Source: Leptolinea sp. HRD-7
GTDB taxonomy: Bacteria > Chloroflexota > Anaerolineae > Anaerolineales > Anaerolineaceae
Reading direction: 5' to 3'
Assembly (NCBI GenBank): GCA_024363285.1
Contig: AP024710.1
Location: 2,760,001 to 2,824,000, forward strand
Length of the DNA: 64,000 nt
A program made the translations under genes and the position numbers. Below the pieces are notes generated by a model. The model did not search any database and was not told where the DNA came from. It saw nothing but the letters and a program-made list of their open reading frames with translations. Position 1 is the stretch's first letter; each line of letters opens with the position of its first letter. Below, one piece after another: positions 1-10,132 of this stretch.

Positions 1-1546
<1,546 letters not shown>

Positions 1547-1568
1547 TTATTATTAAGTCAAATTGTGT

Positions 1569-2567
1569 TTACAAATTTATGGCAGATTTACCGGTCTGAT
1601 GGAATCTGCTTTCCATCCAGACCAGGCCTTTTCTGTAATAAACGAAGCTTGATGCTATTAGACTGGTGCTGATAAAAGCATGTCCAAAAATGCCAAAAAT
1701 TGTTATCCATGATCTATCAGGAGCCAGACTCCATAGCAGATTCAATCCCTGGTATAGAAGCAACGCAGTCAAAACAAATAAACCTGTTCCTGGAAGAAAA
1801 TTGCGTACCAATCGGATGCTCGTTGTGATTGATTTTATGAGCGATTGTTGTTCCACAAAAACACCATGAGGAGAAAAAACCAGAGGCATCAAAAACCAGA
1901 TCAAAATTAAAAATACAAACAAAAGAACTATTTGACCTAACGTGATTGAAATTAATGATAATAAAGTGACCATCAGCATGGTGGGAAAAATGAACAGCAT
2001 TACTGCTACGATGGAGGCAATTGATAAGGATAGTATTTGAAAGAACGAATTAATTATCGCAGATATTGAAACCGGGATGTTTTTGTTATCTGTAGCTCTG
2101 GAAATGGCATAAAAGTATAAAAATCCCATAATAAGGCCAACCATTGAAAATAATAACCAGGAAATGATTGCCTGAAATACACTTGTCACTTCAATGGTTG
2201 AAGCCATGCCAAGCGGTGTTTCAATAGGCGCCATTCCGGTCATCAGGCTGGGAATTCCAATTGGAAAAACTCTTAGTAAGGAAAATAGATTGAAATGATT
2301 CAATACAATGTCCCATAATTCGGAAGTCCATTGCGACATTTCTAAAAAGTCAGAATTCGATAATTCGGGCATACTTGAAAGAACCGAATTAACATATGGC
2401 TGCAATAAGAGCTTTATTCGCAAATGTGGTCCGAGCCACAAAAAAACATCAAGCAGTAACGGGAATAAGATCAAGTAGATTCTGTTGGAAATTATATTAA
2501 ATCCTTCAGTAATTGTACTGATCAAACGTGGAGCAGTGTTGGTTTCAGTAAATGTGTCAGGTTCCAT
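1569..2567 (-). CDS. Unrecognised polytopic membrane protein
   Basis: A 332-residue protein that I cannot assign to a named family. It shows about six hydrophobic segments: residues ~29-48, ~134-156, a long double or triple span at ~170-235, and ~255-320. There is no signal peptide and no obvious catalytic motif. The N-terminal 20 residues are polar. It directly precedes gyrB on the same strand and is divergent from another unnamed membrane protein (start 2667), with 99 bases between the two starts. The stop is TAA at 1569-1571. The reading frame is well supported by the pattern of hydrophobic blocks; the function is unknown. Confidence 0.75.
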   Translation of the reverse strand: MEPDTFTETNTAPRLISTITEGFNIISNRIYLILFPLLLDVFLWLGPHLRIKLLLQPYVNSVLSSMPELSNSDFLEMSQWTSELWDIVLNHFNLFSLLRVFPIGIPSLMTGMAPIETPLGMASTIEVTSVFQAIISWLLFSMVGLIMGFLYFYAISRATDNKNIPVSISAIINSFFQILSLSIASIVAVMLFIFPTMLMVTLLSLISITLGQIVLLFVFLILIWFLMPLVFSPHGVFVEQQSLIKSITTSIRLVRNFLPGTGLFVLTALLLYQGLNLLWSLAPDRSWITIFGIFGHAFISTSLIASSFVYYRKGLVWMESRFHQTGKSAINL

Positions 2568-2631
2568 AACCTGATAATTTTACCACCTGTCAGGAGAAAA
2601 ATAATTTATAGAACATTTGATTTCAAACTTT

Positions 2632-2660
2632 TTATCAGATAAACCCGGGGATGATAAAAT
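2632..2660 (+). promoter_or_regulatory. Promoter placing the transcript start at the ATG of 2667
   Basis: TTATCA (2632-2637), 17-base spacer, TAAAAT (2655-2660), then only six bases to ATG 2667. No Shine-Dalgarno-like sequence lies between. A transcript starting at the usual distance from the -10 would begin on the start codon, so a leaderless mRNA is inferred. Confidence 0.5.
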
Positions 2661-2666
2661 CAATTT

Positions 2667-3485
2667 ATGTCAGATAGCAAAAAAAAGTTGGATACAAACA
2701 GATTCAGCGTAGTTATGGCTGTCATTTTGCTTGCATATTCAATTTCTCCCTTTATAAAAATACCCGATCGGGAATTGATTATGCAACTCCCAGGCTTTCT
2801 TTTTTTACTTAGGGCAGATTATTCCGGGTTGGTTTCAATTCTTTCTGCGGGTTTAGGCGCGACAGGAATGGCATGGTTGCTGCAAACTCGATCAGATGAA
2901 TTAGCTGATGGAAAAGAATTGGAACATCTTTTGTTGCCTGCTTTAACAGCCTGGGCAATCGGAGTTCCACTTGGGGCATTGGAAATCAACCTGCAATGGT
3001 GGGCTGTGTTTATTTTTGGCGGTTTCATTTTAGCTGCCGTTTTTCTATCTGAATTCATTGTCATTGATCTTGATGATCAACGAGCCAACCTGGCAATTAT
3101 TGGACTATCTGCAGTGGCGTATGTTGTCGATCTGATTCTCTGTGTCGCTTTACGCGCTGCATCCATAAGGTTGTATTTAACATTACCGGTGTACTTCATC
3201 GCAGCTGGAGTGATCAGTTGGCGGGTTTTAAAGTTGCGTCAGAGGGGAAATAATCGAATGCATTGGTCCATTGTGACGGCAATAGTCACTGCTCAGGTAG
3301 CAATAGGCTTACATTATTTACCTGTTCAACCTATCCAATTTGGATTGATAATGACGGGCTTATGCTACTCTATCGTTGTTTTTGCCATCGCGTTTGACAA
3401 AGAGAATGCTTTTAAAAAAAGTTGGTTAGAAGCATCCTTATTGTTGACATTATTCATAGGAGTGGCTTTACTTTTACCATCATAA
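2667..3485 (+). CDS. Unrecognised membrane protein with 8-9 spans
   Basis: A 272-residue integral membrane protein. A short charged N-terminus (residues 1-12) is followed by about eight or nine hydrophobic helices reaching the C-terminus. A cytoplasmic-looking acidic loop with sequence DELADGKELEH lies near residues 76-86. I recognise no catalytic motif and no family, though the architecture resembles DUF-type proteins common in Anaerolineae. The start at ATG 2667 is preferred because the -10 element lies six bases upstream and no ribosome site is visible. It precedes plsY on the same strand by about 130 bases. Confidence 0.72.
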   Translation: MSDSKKKLDTNRFSVVMAVILLAYSISPFIKIPDRELIMQLPGFLFLLRADYSGLVSILSAGLGATGMAWLLQTRSDELADGKELEHLLLPALTAWAIGVPLGALEINLQWWAVFIFGGFILAAVFLSEFIVIDLDDQRANLAIIGLSAVAYVVDLILCVALRAASIRLYLTLPVYFIAAGVISWRVLKLRQRGNNRMHWSIVTAIVTAQVAIGLHYLPVQPIQFGLIMTGLCYSIVVFAIAFDKENAFKKSWLEASLLLTLFIGVALLLPS

Positions 3486-3618
3486 CTTCGTCTAAAATAT
3501 TACCTTTGGAGGGTACTTAATAATTTCCAGTCTGGTAATATTGAATGAGAATTTCCGTAACTGCGGCAATGACCTGAGTGTTATCCATTCCATAAATATA
3601 AAAACAAAGGAACGAAAT

Positions 3619-4341
3619 ATGGTGTTTTTGGCTTTTGTCTTATGCATCGCAGTATCTTATCTTCTTGGAGCTATCCCCTTTGGACTTATTATCGTAAAGA
3701 TCAGAACTGGAAAAGATGTGAGGGGAGTTGGATCAGGCCGAACAGGCGGAACTAATGCGATGCGTGCTGCTGGAGTACTGGCCGGAGTATTGACAGCAGT
3801 TTTTGATATTTTGAAAGGCGCTTCGACTTACTTTGTCGTTAGCCTCGCAAATTCGAACATCCAAATGGGAAGCATAGAAATCATCTGGCTCCAGGTTCTA
3901 TGCGGGTTGGCGGCCATATTAGGTCATAACTATTCAATCTTTCTAATGTATCGAAATGAAGAAGGAAAAATCCGTTTGACAGGCGGAGCTGGCGGCGCGA
4001 CCTGCCTGGGAGGTGCCATTGCCATCTGGCCTCCCATTATCTGGTTCATAATCGGACTGGCGCTGATGGTATATATCTTTGTCGGATATGCTTCAGTAAC
4101 AACTATGAGCATAGCCCTGATAGCGACGGGTGTTTTTATTTACCGTGCCTCAATGGGATATGCTTCGTGGATTTATGTGGTTTATGGTGTTGTGGCAGAA
4201 TTGTTATTGATCTGGGCGTTACGCCCAAACATCAAGCGTCTGATTGAGGGCAAAGAACGGTCCGTTGGAATCAGATCTTATGTTCAACGTCGAAAGGCGG
4301 GCAAACGCCCTGAATTTTATAACGGTGAAGATTTGGATTAA
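3619..4341 (+). CDS. plsY: Glycerol-3-phosphate acyltransferase PlsY (divergent)
   Basis: Membrane enzyme that moves the acyl group from acyl-phosphate to glycerol 3-phosphate, the first step of phospholipid synthesis. From ATG 3619 (AAAGGA seven bases upstream) it has 240 residues and about five to six membrane spans, close to the family length. An in-frame start at 3541 exists but lacks a ribosome site and adds a polar extension. The glycerol-phosphate loop appears as GSGRTGGTNAMR instead of the usual SGNxGATN. The second loop begins GHNYSIFL and has GGAGGAT where most PlsY have GGKGxAT, plus a short insertion. The stop overlaps the convergent MBL gene by four bases. Assigned from layout and loop positions; the loop changes are real departures. 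Confidence 0.82.
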   Translation: MVFLAFVLCIAVSYLLGAIPFGLIIVKIRTGKDVRGVGSGRTGGTNAMRAAGVLAGVLTAVFDILKGASTYFVVSLANSNIQMGSIEIIWLQVLCGLAAILGHNYSIFLMYRNEEGKIRLTGGAGGATCLGGAIAIWPPIIWFIIGLALMVYIFVGYASVTTMSIALIATGVFIYRASMGYASWIYVVYGVVAELLLIWALRPNIKRLIEGKERSVGIRSYVQRRKAGKRPEFYNGEDLD

Positions 4342-5327
4342 TCCTCAAAGGAATTATCCGGTTCTTCATCATCAATTTCATCCGCGAAATCATCGGAATA
4401 GTCTTCTGAATAATCTTCTTCAAAATCGAGTTCTTCTTCATGAGGAAGATTGGTTGAACTCTTATCATCCGTGTCATCCAATGATAAAGCAGAGGCTCCA
4501 TCACGGAGGAATTTCATATACAGTGATTTCAAATTACGGCGGTGAAGGTCTTCACCAAGCCCGCCAAGATTGACGCGTGATTTTCCGCAACTTTCAACAT
4601 CAACCATGCTTAATACTTCTTCCGGGCTTCGTTTTTTGGAAGCAGATTTTACCGCTTTACGGATGTTTGCGAGATAGGCAAGGTTTTCTTTAACGGCACC
4701 TTCGATTTCACCACGAAGGATAATATCTCCATGCCCCTGAACGATATTTTCAAGTCCCATTTTCCCAATTTGTTTGATCATATCTCCCATAACATCAATA
4801 TCACCGTCGACAATGTATGGAAGAGGCATGAACGCATCACCGGCAAACAGAACACGATCTTCTTCTATTAAAACAGAAATACCATCAGGGCTATGACCCG
4901 GGGTGGGCATCAGAATGAGATTTTTCTTGCCTACCCGGAGAGTCATGGTTCCCTGACTGAATGTCAGTTGGGGTAATACTATTTTTGACTTATTGAATAA
5001 TGCATTATTTTGTCGGGTTACTTCGAGAGCAGGAATGGCTTTTTCTTGCATCAATTTTCGGCAAAGCGAATGAGACAATACGGTCGCGCCGGGAAAGAAG
5101 CAGTTTCCCCATGTGTGGTCAGCATGATAATGTGTATTGACCACATAGCGAACAGGCATTCCAAGAACTTCTTCAATATATTGCCGCATCTGTAGCGTTT
5201 CTTCGGGCATGGCCAATGTGTCTATAACTACAGCCCATTGAGTACCAGTCACTGCGCCGGCAGTTACCTGGGCGTAAACTTCACTCTGGAACCAGTAAAC
5301 ATTTTCTGACACACGTTCGTGTTGCAT
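4338..5327 (-). CDS. MBL-fold metallo-hydrolase with acidic C-terminal tail
   Basis: Metallo-beta-lactamase fold protein of 329 residues. The zinc-binding signature THYHADH is at about 65-71, followed by TPGHSPDG, a GDAF motif and a late QGHGD motif, giving the expected ligands for two metals. The last ~45 residues are almost entirely Asp/Glu with Ser and Tyr, an unusual acidic tail with no fold of its own. The class covers thioesterases, lactonases, RNases and persulfide dioxygenases, and the sequence does not tell which applies. It is monocistronic: downstream is the convergent plsY, upstream a bidirectional terminator. Confidence 0.88.
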   Translation of the reverse strand: MQHERVSENVYWFQSEVYAQVTAGAVTGTQWAVVIDTLAMPEETLQMRQYIEEVLGMPVRYVVNTHYHADHTWGNCFFPGATVLSHSLCRKLMQEKAIPALEVTRQNNALFNKSKIVLPQLTFSQGTMTLRVGKKNLILMPTPGHSPDGISVLIEEDRVLFAGDAFMPLPYIVDGDIDVMGDMIKQIGKMGLENIVQGHGDIILRGEIEGAVKENLAYLANIRKAVKSASKKRSPEEVLSMVDVESCGKSRVNLGGLGEDLHRRNLKSLYMKFLRDGASALSLDDTDDKSSTNLPHEEELDFEEDYSEDYSDDFADEIDDEEPDNSFED

Positions 5328-5423
5328 TATCTAAATCCTGATTTGTAGTATGGGCAGTGATTTTTTAGACATCTTTGCCAATTTATTCAAGTCCGTAGAA
5401 TAGCATAAAATAATGTAAAAGTC

Positions 5424-5458
5424 AAAAAAGGTGACTGATCGATTTCAGTCACCTTTTT
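5424..5458 (-). terminator. Bidirectional rho-independent terminator
   Basis: Perfect 9-bp stem GGTGACTGA/TCAGTCACC (5430-5438 with 5445-5453), six-base loop, A-run at 5424-5429 and T-run at 5454-5458. It stops the amino-acid ABC operon on the minus strand and could also act on the plus strand. Confidence 0.85.
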
Positions 5459-5461
5459 ATA

Positions 5462-6190
5462 TTAAAGCACTTTGCTTAAGAACAGACGGGTACGCTCTTC
5501 TTTGGGATTGGTAAACAAGATTTCTGGTGGGGCTTCTTCAATTATTTGGCCGCCATCCATCAAAATAGCACGATGTGCTGCTGCCCGGGCAAAACCCATT
5601 TCGTGCGAAACAACGACCATAGTCATTCCTTCTTTGGCCAGATTGAGCATAACATCCAGTACTTCCTGGATCATTTCAGGATCCAGAGCACTGGTAGGTT
5701 CATCAAATAACATGATCTTAGGATTCATAGCCAGAGCGCGGGCAATTGCTACACGTTGCTGCTGTCCGCCTGAGAGTTGGCCTGGGCGGGCATGGGCTTT
5801 ATCAGGGATGCCTACTTTGTCCAACAGGTCAAAGGCAATTTTTTCGGATTCCTTTTTTCCACGTTTACGCACTACTTTTTGGGCCAGAATGATATTGTCT
5901 AATACTGTGAGGTGAGGAAAAAGGTTGAATTGTTGGAAAACCATACCAACTTCAGTGCGGACGGCATTAATATTCTCAGCGGTACTTAAAGGAATTCCAT
6001 CAACAATGATCAGACCTTCATCATATTTCTCAAGACGATTGATACAGCGCAATAATGTTGATTTTCCAGACCCAGAAGGGCCGATGATCATCACTACTTC
6101 GCCCTTTTGAACATCAAGACTCACATTGCGCACGGCTTCGAGGGCGCCAAATTTCTTTGTAACGTTTTCAATATGGATAATCGGTTCCAT
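5462..6190 (-). CDS. Polar amino acid ABC transporter, ATP-binding subunit
   Basis: Cytoplasmic ATPase of a GlnQ/HisP-type importer, 242 residues, the standard length. Walker A is GPSGSGKST near 34-42, the Q-loop lies in [12 protein letters not shown], the ABC signature is LSGGQQQR and Walker B ends [13 protein letters not shown]. The H-loop is [10 protein letters not shown]. It starts two bases after the permease stop, so the pair is co-translated. No periplasmic binding protein is encoded nearby, so the substrate (glutamine, glutamate, arginine or histidine class) cannot be read here and the receptor must be encoded elsewhere. Confidence 0.93.
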   Translation of the reverse strand: MEPIIHIENVTKKFGALEAVRNVSLDVQKGEVVMIIGPSGSGKSTLLRCINRLEKYDEGLIIVDGIPLSTAENINAVRTEVGMVFQQFNLFPHLTVLDNIILAQKVVRKRGKKESEKIAFDLLDKVGIPDKAHARPGQLSGGQQQRVAIARALAMNPKIMLFDEPTSALDPEMIQEVLDVMLNLAKEGMTMVVVSHEMGFARAAAHRAILMDGGQIIEEAPPEILFTNPKEERTRLFLSKVL

Positions 6191-6192
6191 GG

Positions 6193-7020
6193 CTACCTCT
6201 CTAAACGGGTTTTGTGCTCAATGAATGTAACGATCCGTGCTGAAAACAGAGTCATTGTCAGGTAAATCAAAGCGATCATGACCCAGGTTTCGATCGGAAT
6301 AAAATTCGCTGCCATAAACTCGCGGCCGCGTCGAGTGATATCGGCTACTGCAACAACACTGACCAGCGAGGAATCTTTCAGAAGAGAAATGAATTCATTG
6401 CCAACCGGTGGAAGGATGATACGGACTGCCTGGGGCAAGATAACATACCGCATGGCTTCAATATGTGACATACCTAGACTGCGGGCTGCTTCCATCTGTC
6501 CTTTGGGAATGCTCTGGATACCTGCCCGGTATATTTCTGCCATGTATGCCGCGTAGCAAAAGGTTAGACCCAGGATGGCCATGCCTACTGGATTGGCGAG
6601 GTAATTTTTCATTGGCTCAAAATTTATTAAATTACCAATGGATTGAATTACCGAGGGAAAAGCAAAATACCAGAAAAGAAGTTGGACTAATAAGGGAATA
6701 CCGCGAATGACTTCTACATAAATGGTAGAAATCCCATTAATTACTATATTTTTTGATAGACGGCCTAATCCAATAATCAAACCAACTACGAGGACAAGGA
6801 AGAAGGACACCACTGTTGTGGTAAGAGATACCCAGATTCCGTCCCGTACAAATAAGATAATTCTCCAATACGGATCACTTTTGGTTATTGAAAGATAGGC
6901 AATGAGAAAAATTACAAAAAAAACCAGAATCCACCATTTGTCAAAACGATTGTTGTTTTCCCCGGGCTTGACATCGGCAGGACGACTAAGCGATACCATT
7001 CCATCAGTTTGCATTTCCAT
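6193..7020 (-). CDS. Polar amino acid ABC transporter, permease subunit
   Basis: HisM/GlnP-type membrane subunit, 275 residues. It carries an N-terminal cytoplasmic stretch of about 28 residues, one extra span, and then the four- to five-helix core. The coupling loop has the family EAA signature: [23 protein letters not shown], seen here as EAARSLGMS then [13 protein letters not shown]. It would form a homodimer with the GlnQ-like ATPase encoded immediately downstream. Start chosen at ATG 7020. A possible 14-codon leader ORF with its own ribosome site ends four bases upstream. Confidence 0.92.
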   Translation of the reverse strand: MEMQTDGMVSLSRPADVKPGENNNRFDKWWILVFFVIFLIAYLSITKSDPYWRIILFVRDGIWVSLTTTVVSFFLVLVVGLIIGLGRLSKNIVINGISTIYVEVIRGIPLLVQLLFWYFAFPSVIQSIGNLINFEPMKNYLANPVGMAILGLTFCYAAYMAEIYRAGIQSIPKGQMEAARSLGMSHIEAMRYVILPQAVRIILPPVGNEFISLLKDSSLVSVVAVADITRRGREFMAANFIPIETWVMIALIYLTMTLFSARIVTFIEHKTRLER

Positions 7021-7024
7021 TTGT

Positions 7025-7069
7025 TCACCAGTCCGATAACAAAATTTTTGTGGGATTTTTTTGATTCAT
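7025..7069 (-). CDS. Possible 14-codon leader peptide upstream of the amino acid permease
   Basis: ATG at 7069 with GGAG six bases upstream opens a frame of 14 codons (MNQKNPTKILLSDW) that ends in TGA four bases before the permease ATG. Position, ribosome site and tight spacing suggest translational coupling or a leader peptide. The length is short enough to be chance, and there is no clear run of one amino acid. Confidence 0.3.
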   Translation of the reverse strand: MNQKNPTKILLSDW

Positions 7070-7170
7070 CTGTGTCTCCAATTGTGTTTGGTGAGATATT
7101 TTTTGACGATTAATTTTTCAAGTATACACCGATTCTGTATAAGGATGACGCATCAAGAGGGAGCTTCACC

Positions 7171-7199
7171 TTGAGATGGCGGTGGCTCCATGCTAGAAT
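7171..7199 (+). promoter_or_regulatory. Strong promoter, leaderless arrangement
   Basis: TTGAGA (7171-7176), 17-base spacer, TAGAAT (7194-7199), then six bases to ATG 7206 without a ribosome site. This is the same geometry as at 2667, 13823 and 45733. Confidence 0.6.
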
Positions 7200-7205
7200 G
7201 CGCCT

Positions 7206-8093
7206 ATGAATAAATTTTTGGAAAACTTAATTTTTGAATTCTCCGTTCATCAAATTGCGTTATTTCTCTTTAGCGCTTTTTTTTACATTTTAGGAGCAGG
7301 TATTGCCAGATATCTCGGAACTTTTCAAAATATACCGGACTTCTGGTATGGATTTTTGTTTATTTTATTAATCTATTCAAGTGGATTTTTGCTTCAACGT
7401 TATTTTGATCCGAGCCAATTGAAGAAAGCTAATCAGTCAGAAGATGGCATTACTAAGAGCCGTCAAAATTTTTTGATCGGGCTTGCTCTCCTTATGGTTA
7501 GTAGTGTCATTGTATATTTATTAATATCATTTTCAAAAATTGAAACGATCACAATATTTTTCTTGGTTATCCTTCTCATATTCCCATTTTTGTTCGCTAT
7601 CCCACCGATTCGATTGGTAGAACGAGGTTATGGTGATCTGCTTTTAATACTTTGTATAGCGATTATTAACCCAGCATTGGCTTTTACCATACAATACGGT
7701 TCATTGCATAACCTTTTATTGTTTATCTCTATACCATTATGTTTCTTTTTATTGGTGATGTATATTTCAACTGGATTAAAAGATTACCTGCAAGATATGA
7801 TGAGAGGCGATAAAAATCTGGTGTTAATGCTAGGTTGGAAACTCGCTATGACTTTGCATGACTGGTTCATCATTATAGGATATGCATTACTGGGCTTTGC
7901 ACTATTACATGGAATATCCTGGAATCTAATTTGGACAACGTTTGTTCCCCTGCCGGTATTTATTTTTGCCATGTATGAGATTCAAAGGATCCGAAATGGG
8001 ATCAAACCACGGTGGGCCTTATTGACTTTCTGTGGATATGCTGGTCTCGGATTAATGTTGTACGGTCTGTTGTTTATGCTGTGGTTCAAGTGA
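7206..8093 (+). CDS. UbiA/MenA-like polytopic membrane protein
   Basis: A 295-residue protein with about nine hydrophobic helices, the size and layout of UbiA-superfamily prenyltransferases. The segment PPIRLVERGYGDLLL near residues 134-148 resembles the second-half loop of MenA (PP.RL..RG.GE), and KDYLQDMMRGDKN near 190-202 could be the second Asp-rich site. The first NDxxDxxxD site expected near residue 65 is not recognisable, leaving only QRYFDPSQ. It may therefore be a divergent prenyltransferase or an inactive relative. It reads into the bcp gene 26 bases downstream. The start is at ATG 7206 directly after the promoter. Confidence 0.55.
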   Translation: MNKFLENLIFEFSVHQIALFLFSAFFYILGAGIARYLGTFQNIPDFWYGFLFILLIYSSGFLLQRYFDPSQLKKANQSEDGITKSRQNFLIGLALLMVSSVIVYLLISFSKIETITIFFLVILLIFPFLFAIPPIRLVERGYGDLLLILCIAIINPALAFTIQYGSLHNLLLFISIPLCFFLLVMYISTGLKDYLQDMMRGDKNLVLMLGWKLAMTLHDWFIIIGYALLGFALLHGISWNLIWTTFVPLPVFIFAMYEIQRIRNGIKPRWALLTFCGYAGLGLMLYGLLFMLWFK

Positions 8094-8119
8094 TACATTT
8101 GTATCAAAAAGGAGGCATT

Positions 8120-8596
8120 ATGCCATTAGAACAAAATGTTACAGCTCCTGATTTTACACTTGAAGATGAAAGTGGCAATAAACATACATTAAGTCAATAT
8201 AAAGGACATATTGTTTTGTTGTATTTTTATCCAAAAGATGACACTCCTGGCTGCACAACAGAAGCTTGTAACTTCCGGGATGATTATTCGAATTATGAAA
8301 AAGCTGGTGTAACAATACTCGGTGTTAGCCCAGACTCGGTGAAAGCTCATAAGAAATTTAAAGATAAGTACAATCTTCCTTTTACACTTCTTGCTGATAT
8401 TGATCACAAAGTATGCGATTTGTATGGTGTATGGGGACGGAAAAAGTTTATGGGAAAAGAATATGATGGAGTTTTCAGAACATCTTTTTTAATCGATAAA
8501 AACGGCAGGATTAAAAAGGTGTATGAGAATGTAAAACCTGCAGAACATAGCAAAGATGTAATTATTGATATTGGAAAATCTATGGAAGAAGAATAA
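8120..8596 (+). CDS. bcp: Thioredoxin-dependent peroxiredoxin, Bcp/PrxQ type
   Basis: Cytoplasmic peroxidase of 158 residues. The peroxidatic and resolving cysteines lie in DDTPGCTTEACNFRD (Cys ~46 and ~51), the five-residue spacing typical of PrxQ. Later motifs are GVSPDSV and the Arg of RTSFLID. The start at ATG 8120 has a perfect AGGAGG (8110-8115) and the resulting N-terminus matches the family. Longer in-frame extensions would run into the upstream gene. It probably shares the 7171 promoter with the membrane protein before it and ends at the terminator at 8618. Confidence 0.96.
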   Translation: MPLEQNVTAPDFTLEDESGNKHTLSQYKGHIVLLYFYPKDDTPGCTTEACNFRDDYSNYEKAGVTILGVSPDSVKAHKKFKDKYNLPFTLLADIDHKVCDLYGVWGRKKFMGKEYDGVFRTSFLIDKNGRIKKVYENVKPAEHSKDVIIDIGKSMEEE

Positions 8597-8617
8597 ATTA
8601 TCATCCATCTATGTAGG

Positions 8618-8665
8618 AAAAATCGACGAATTTTGGGTGAATAGCCCGCTTATTCGTCGATTTTT
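8618..8665. terminator. Rho-independent terminator, both directions
   Basis: Arms AAAAATCGACGAA (8618-8630) and TTCGTCGATTTTT (8653-8665) are perfect complements around a 22-base loop. The structure separates bcp from the convergent amidohydrolase gene. Confidence 0.8.
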
Positions 8666-8740
8666 ATTAAGTTCATTCGATTATGGGCTTCAGCAAAATG
8701 ACTTACTGGACTACCTCATATCGTTTCTAACAAATAATCA

Positions 8741-10123
8741 TTATTGAAGCAGCCGAAGTGATGCATGATTGTGTTTTTCAATTAATCTATCGGTATCGAT
8801 AGTAAGCATTTGTCCATTTTTAATAATCATCCGGCCATGAACAAAGCTATAGTCAACATTTTGTGGCGCACAAAAAACAAGGGCGGCTACCGGGTCGTGA
8901 AGGGCGCCGGCATAAGTTAATTTATCCAGTTTGATCGCGATTAGATCCGCACATTTTCCTGGTTCCAATGAGCCTATGTCTTTCCGTCCTAGCACTGAAG
9001 CTCCACCTCGGGTCGCCAGTTCAAGTGCCTGGCGGCCAGTCATCAGCGGGGGAACTTTGTCGGCTGATAAAGAAAAACCCTCAATACCTGAACGTAAACG
9101 AGAAAGCAACAGTGCCTGACGCGCTTCAGCCAGAAGGTGTGATCCGTCATTTGACGCGGAGCCATCAACACCAAGCCCAACTTTTATTCCTGCTGCCATA
9201 TATTCCCGCAGAGGAGCAATACCACTGGCAAGACGCATATTCGATGAGGGACAATGAGCCACTCCGCAACCCTCATGCGCGTAGACATCTATCTCGTTCT
9301 TATTTACATAAATTGAATGAGCGAACCAAACATCATTCCCGACCCAATCAACAGATTGCATATATCCGACAGGTCTATATCCAAATTTCTGAAGGCAAAA
9401 TTCCTGTTCATCTTCTGTTTCAGCAAGATGAGTGTGTAGATGGACCCCATAATGTCGGGCCATTTTTGCACTTTCGCGCATCAAGTCACCCGTTACGCTG
9501 AAAGGCGAGCAGGGGGCAAGCACGATTTGAAGCATAGAGCCCGGATTGGGATCATGGTAGGTTTCAATCAAACGCTGACTATCACGGAGAATATTTTCTT
9601 CTGAGTCCACCACGCTATCGGGGGGCAATCCGCCTTTGCTCTCTCCAAGGCTCATGGAGCCACGTGAAGCGTGCAGCCGAATGCCCACTTCTTTACCGGC
9701 TGCGATCTCATCATCAAGCCGTGATCCATTGGGGAAAAGGTATAAATGGTCTGAGGCGGTGGTGCACCCGGATAATGCCAGTTCAACCATGGCGGTCTCG
9801 GCAGAGATAAACACGTCCTCCGGTTTCATGCGTGCCCAGATCGGGTAAAGGGTTTTAAGCCAATTAAATAAGTTCGCATTTTGCGCGGCTGGTAAGGCTC
9901 GGGTGAGAGTCTGGTAAAAATGGTGGTGGGTATTTACTAATCCTGGAAGCACAATGTAACCTGAGAGGTCTAATACTTCGTCCGCAGTTTCAGGTAATTC
10001 GTTTGATTTACCGATATTGTGTATGAATCCATTCTCACTATACAAACCGCCGTTTCTTATCTCTCGACGGTTGTCGTCCATTGTCACGAGAATTTCAGCA
10101 TTCTTAATCAAAAGGGATGACAT
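8741..10123 (-). CDS. Amidohydrolase of the guanine/8-oxoguanine deaminase type
   Basis: A 460-residue TIM-barrel metal-dependent hydrolase of the AtzA/TrzN/8-oxoguanine deaminase branch. The metal site begins with NTHHHFYQT near 64, continues with HTHLAETEDE near 232, an FAHSIY His near 268, and a final Asp in GVDGSASND near 320. The N-terminal beta-sandwich starts LLIKNAEILVTMDD. Substrates of this branch are aminopurines or triazines; guanine, 8-oxoguanine or a related purine is inferred from the surrounding catabolic genes. It begins nine bases after the folD stop. SsnA of the E. coli purine locus belongs to the same superfamily but is less similar in its motifs. Confidence 0.88.
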   Translation of the reverse strand: MSSLLIKNAEILVTMDDNRREIRNGGLYSENGFIHNIGKSNELPETADEVLDLSGYIVLPGLVNTHHHFYQTLTRALPAAQNANLFNWLKTLYPIWARMKPEDVFISAETAMVELALSGCTTASDHLYLFPNGSRLDDEIAAGKEVGIRLHASRGSMSLGESKGGLPPDSVVDSEENILRDSQRLIETYHDPNPGSMLQIVLAPCSPFSVTGDLMRESAKMARHYGVHLHTHLAETEDEQEFCLQKFGYRPVGYMQSVDWVGNDVWFAHSIYVNKNEIDVYAHEGCGVAHCPSSNMRLASGIAPLREYMAAGIKVGLGVDGSASNDGSHLLAEARQALLLSRLRSGIEGFSLSADKVPPLMTGRQALELATRGGASVLGRKDIGSLEPGKCADLIAIKLDKLTYAGALHDPVAALVFCAPQNVDYSFVHGRMIIKNGQMLTIDTDRLIEKHNHASLRLLQ

Positions 10124-10132
10124 ACGCGAATC

